Positions 6,669 to 7,383 of a stretch of DNA of 7,383 nt are shown here, one piece after another. Origin of the DNA: Aalborgiella sp043740415 (GTDB taxonomy: Bacteria > Pseudomonadota > Gammaproteobacteria > Burkholderiales > Burkholderiaceae_C); the NCBI GenBank assembly GCA_043740415.1, contig JAYUCJ010000217.1, forward strand, positions 1 to 7,383, written 5' to 3'. Positions within the stretch are counted from its first letter, which is position 1. The number at the start of each line of letters is the position of its first letter. Both the position numbers and the translations under genes were made by a program. The notes below the pieces were generated by a model. It was not told the origin of the DNA. It searched no databases and saw nothing but the letters and a program-made list of their open reading frames with translations.

Positions 6669-6932
6669 GTGGTAACCATTTCGCATCGAGAGTTCCGGAA
6701 TAACAGTGGTCAGGTGCTGGAACGCGTTCGGCATGGCGAGACGATCGGCGTGACGAATCATGGCGAACTGACTGCGCTGCTTGTACCGCCAAATCTCGCC
6801 AAGATCGACCAACTTGTCGCATCGGGCCGGGTGCGGCTCGCCCGTTCTGACGCGCCGCTCGGGTTCGACGTTCGGGTCACGAACGTGCTGTCGACGGCCG
6901 ACATCCTTGCCGATCTACGTGGTGATCGGTGA
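6669..6932 (+). CDS. Phd/YefM-family type II antitoxin
   Basis: The 87-residue product begins VVTISHREFRNNSGQVLERVRHGETIGVTNHGE, the usual Phd/YefM DNA-binding fold with S-REFRNNSG-VL followed by a beta hairpin, then a linker and the C-terminal toxin-binding tail ending STADILADLRGDR, typical of VapC partners. It should neutralise the PIN toxin by binding its active site and repress its own promoter. An earlier in-frame GTG at 6642 would add nine residues, but it lies inside the promoter repeat and upstream of the predicted transcription start, and the family motif begins right at 6669, so I prefer the later GTG. The stop overlaps the toxin start by 4 bp (GTGA). Its TCGA-rich base texture differs from the genes upstream, suggesting acquisition, perhaps from a high-GC lineage. 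Confidence 0.85.
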   Translation: MVTISHREFRNNSGQVLERVRHGETIGVTNHGELTALLVPPNLAKIDQLVASGRVRLARSDAPLGFDVRVTNVLSTADILADLRGDR

Positions 6933-7327
6933 TTCGATACATCGATACTTCGGCGTATCTGAAGCTGCTCGTAGAGGAAGCGGAATCGGCAACGTTGAAG
7001 GCGCACCTTCAGGCCGCCCGGGCCGAAGGGCATCGTATTGTGTCGTCGATACTGATCGAGACTGAGTTGCGTCGGGCTGGGCATCGACTCGGGATAGCCG
7101 TTGTGGACATCGAGTCGGAGTTGTCGAAGCTCGACATCATCAGCATCGAGGACTCGACCTTCATCAGGGCTGGCAACTTCCCCGACCCGCTCCTTGGATC
7201 ACTCGACGCCCTGCATCTGGCGGCAGCCATCGAATGCGCCGCAACCGCCATCTATACCTACGACGCCCGCCAAGCCATCGCCGCGCAAAATGCCGGGATA
7301 CCGGCACTTGCGCCCGGAGCCGGGTAG
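6929..7327 (+). CDS. vapC: VapC-type PIN-domain ribonuclease toxin
   Basis: The 132-residue protein is a complete PIN domain, the usual VapC length. The acidic metal-binding residues are in place: D6 in YIDTSAYLKLL, E44 in SSILIETELRRA, D93 in SLDALHLAAA and D112 in TYDARQA. VapC toxins are Mg2+-dependent endoribonucleases that typically cut tRNA or rRNA sites and stop translation; the target here is unknown. The GTG start at 6929 overlaps the antitoxin TGA, so it is translationally coupled to the antitoxin and needs no separate ribosome binding site. All four acidic residues and an intact frame suggest it is active. It shares the antitoxin's foreign-looking base use. Confidence 0.92.
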   Translation: MIRYIDTSAYLKLLVEEAESATLKAHLQAARAEGHRIVSSILIETELRRAGHRLGIAVVDIESELSKLDIISIEDSTFIRAGNFPDPLLGSLDALHLAAAIECAATAIYTYDARQAIAAQNAGIPALAPGAG

Positions 7328-7383
7328 TCCTGCTTCAACATATCGGTGGACAGTGAAGGCTCGAGCCAAGAAACTGGGCCACG
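7328..7383. other. Unassigned sequence after the toxin gene
   Basis: These 56 bases hold no recognisable gene. A GTG at 7353 opens a plus-strand frame to the window edge (ten codons, basic), too short to judge. I see no clear terminator hairpin for the toxin-antitoxin operon. Confidence 0.5.

Noticed and set aside
7353..7383. Possible start of a further gene at GTG 7353
   Set aside because: Only ten codons are visible and there is no ribosome binding site or recognisable motif.

Overview
The window looks like a proteobacterial chromosome segment, most likely a betaproteobacterium of the Burkholderiales (possibly Comamonadaceae). This rests on the flavour of the Bcr/CflA transporter, MiaA and methionine aminopeptidase proteins and on the DUF11-type surface protein; no taxonomic marker is present, so it is an inference. 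The right-hand 0.7 kb has a clearly different base texture and looks acquired.

Layout: (1) Positions 1-3161, minus strand, are one uninterrupted reading frame of 1053 codons that runs off the left edge. It starts with a signal peptide and continues as a string of extracellular beta-sandwich modules: several DUF11-like domains, two tandem 102-residue SpaA/prealbumin-like repeats, then putative-Ig-type repeats. It is the N-terminal part of a very large secreted or surface protein. The many plus-strand open frames over it are shadows. (2) Positions 3162-3561 are an AT-rich divergent intergenic region with two inverted repeats. (3) Positions 3562-6626, plus strand, hold a compact probable operon: a Bcr/CflA-family MFS drug efflux transporter, miaA (tRNA dimethylallyltransferase) and map (type I methionine aminopeptidase), with gaps of 36 and 8 bp. 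(4) Positions 6627-7327, plus strand, hold a type II toxin-antitoxin module: a Phd/YefM-like antitoxin and a VapC-type PIN-domain toxin, overlapping by 4 bp (GTGA). It has its own extended -10 promoter and probably a leaderless GTG start. (5) The last 56 bases hold nothing I can name.

How the genes work together: map and miaA are housekeeping functions in translation (N-terminal Met removal; tRNA A37 isopentenylation). The transporter is probably co-transcribed but functionally unrelated. The surface protein is divergently transcribed and may share regulatory DNA with this operon. The toxin-antitoxin pair sits directly behind map with no visible terminator between. No obviously new system is visible. 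The points most worth a second look are the unlisted 1053-codon surface protein with its diverged tandem repeats, a 34% GC in-frame insertion in miaA, the foreign-looking toxin-antitoxin module, and the lack of a canonical Shine-Dalgarno sequence before every start.
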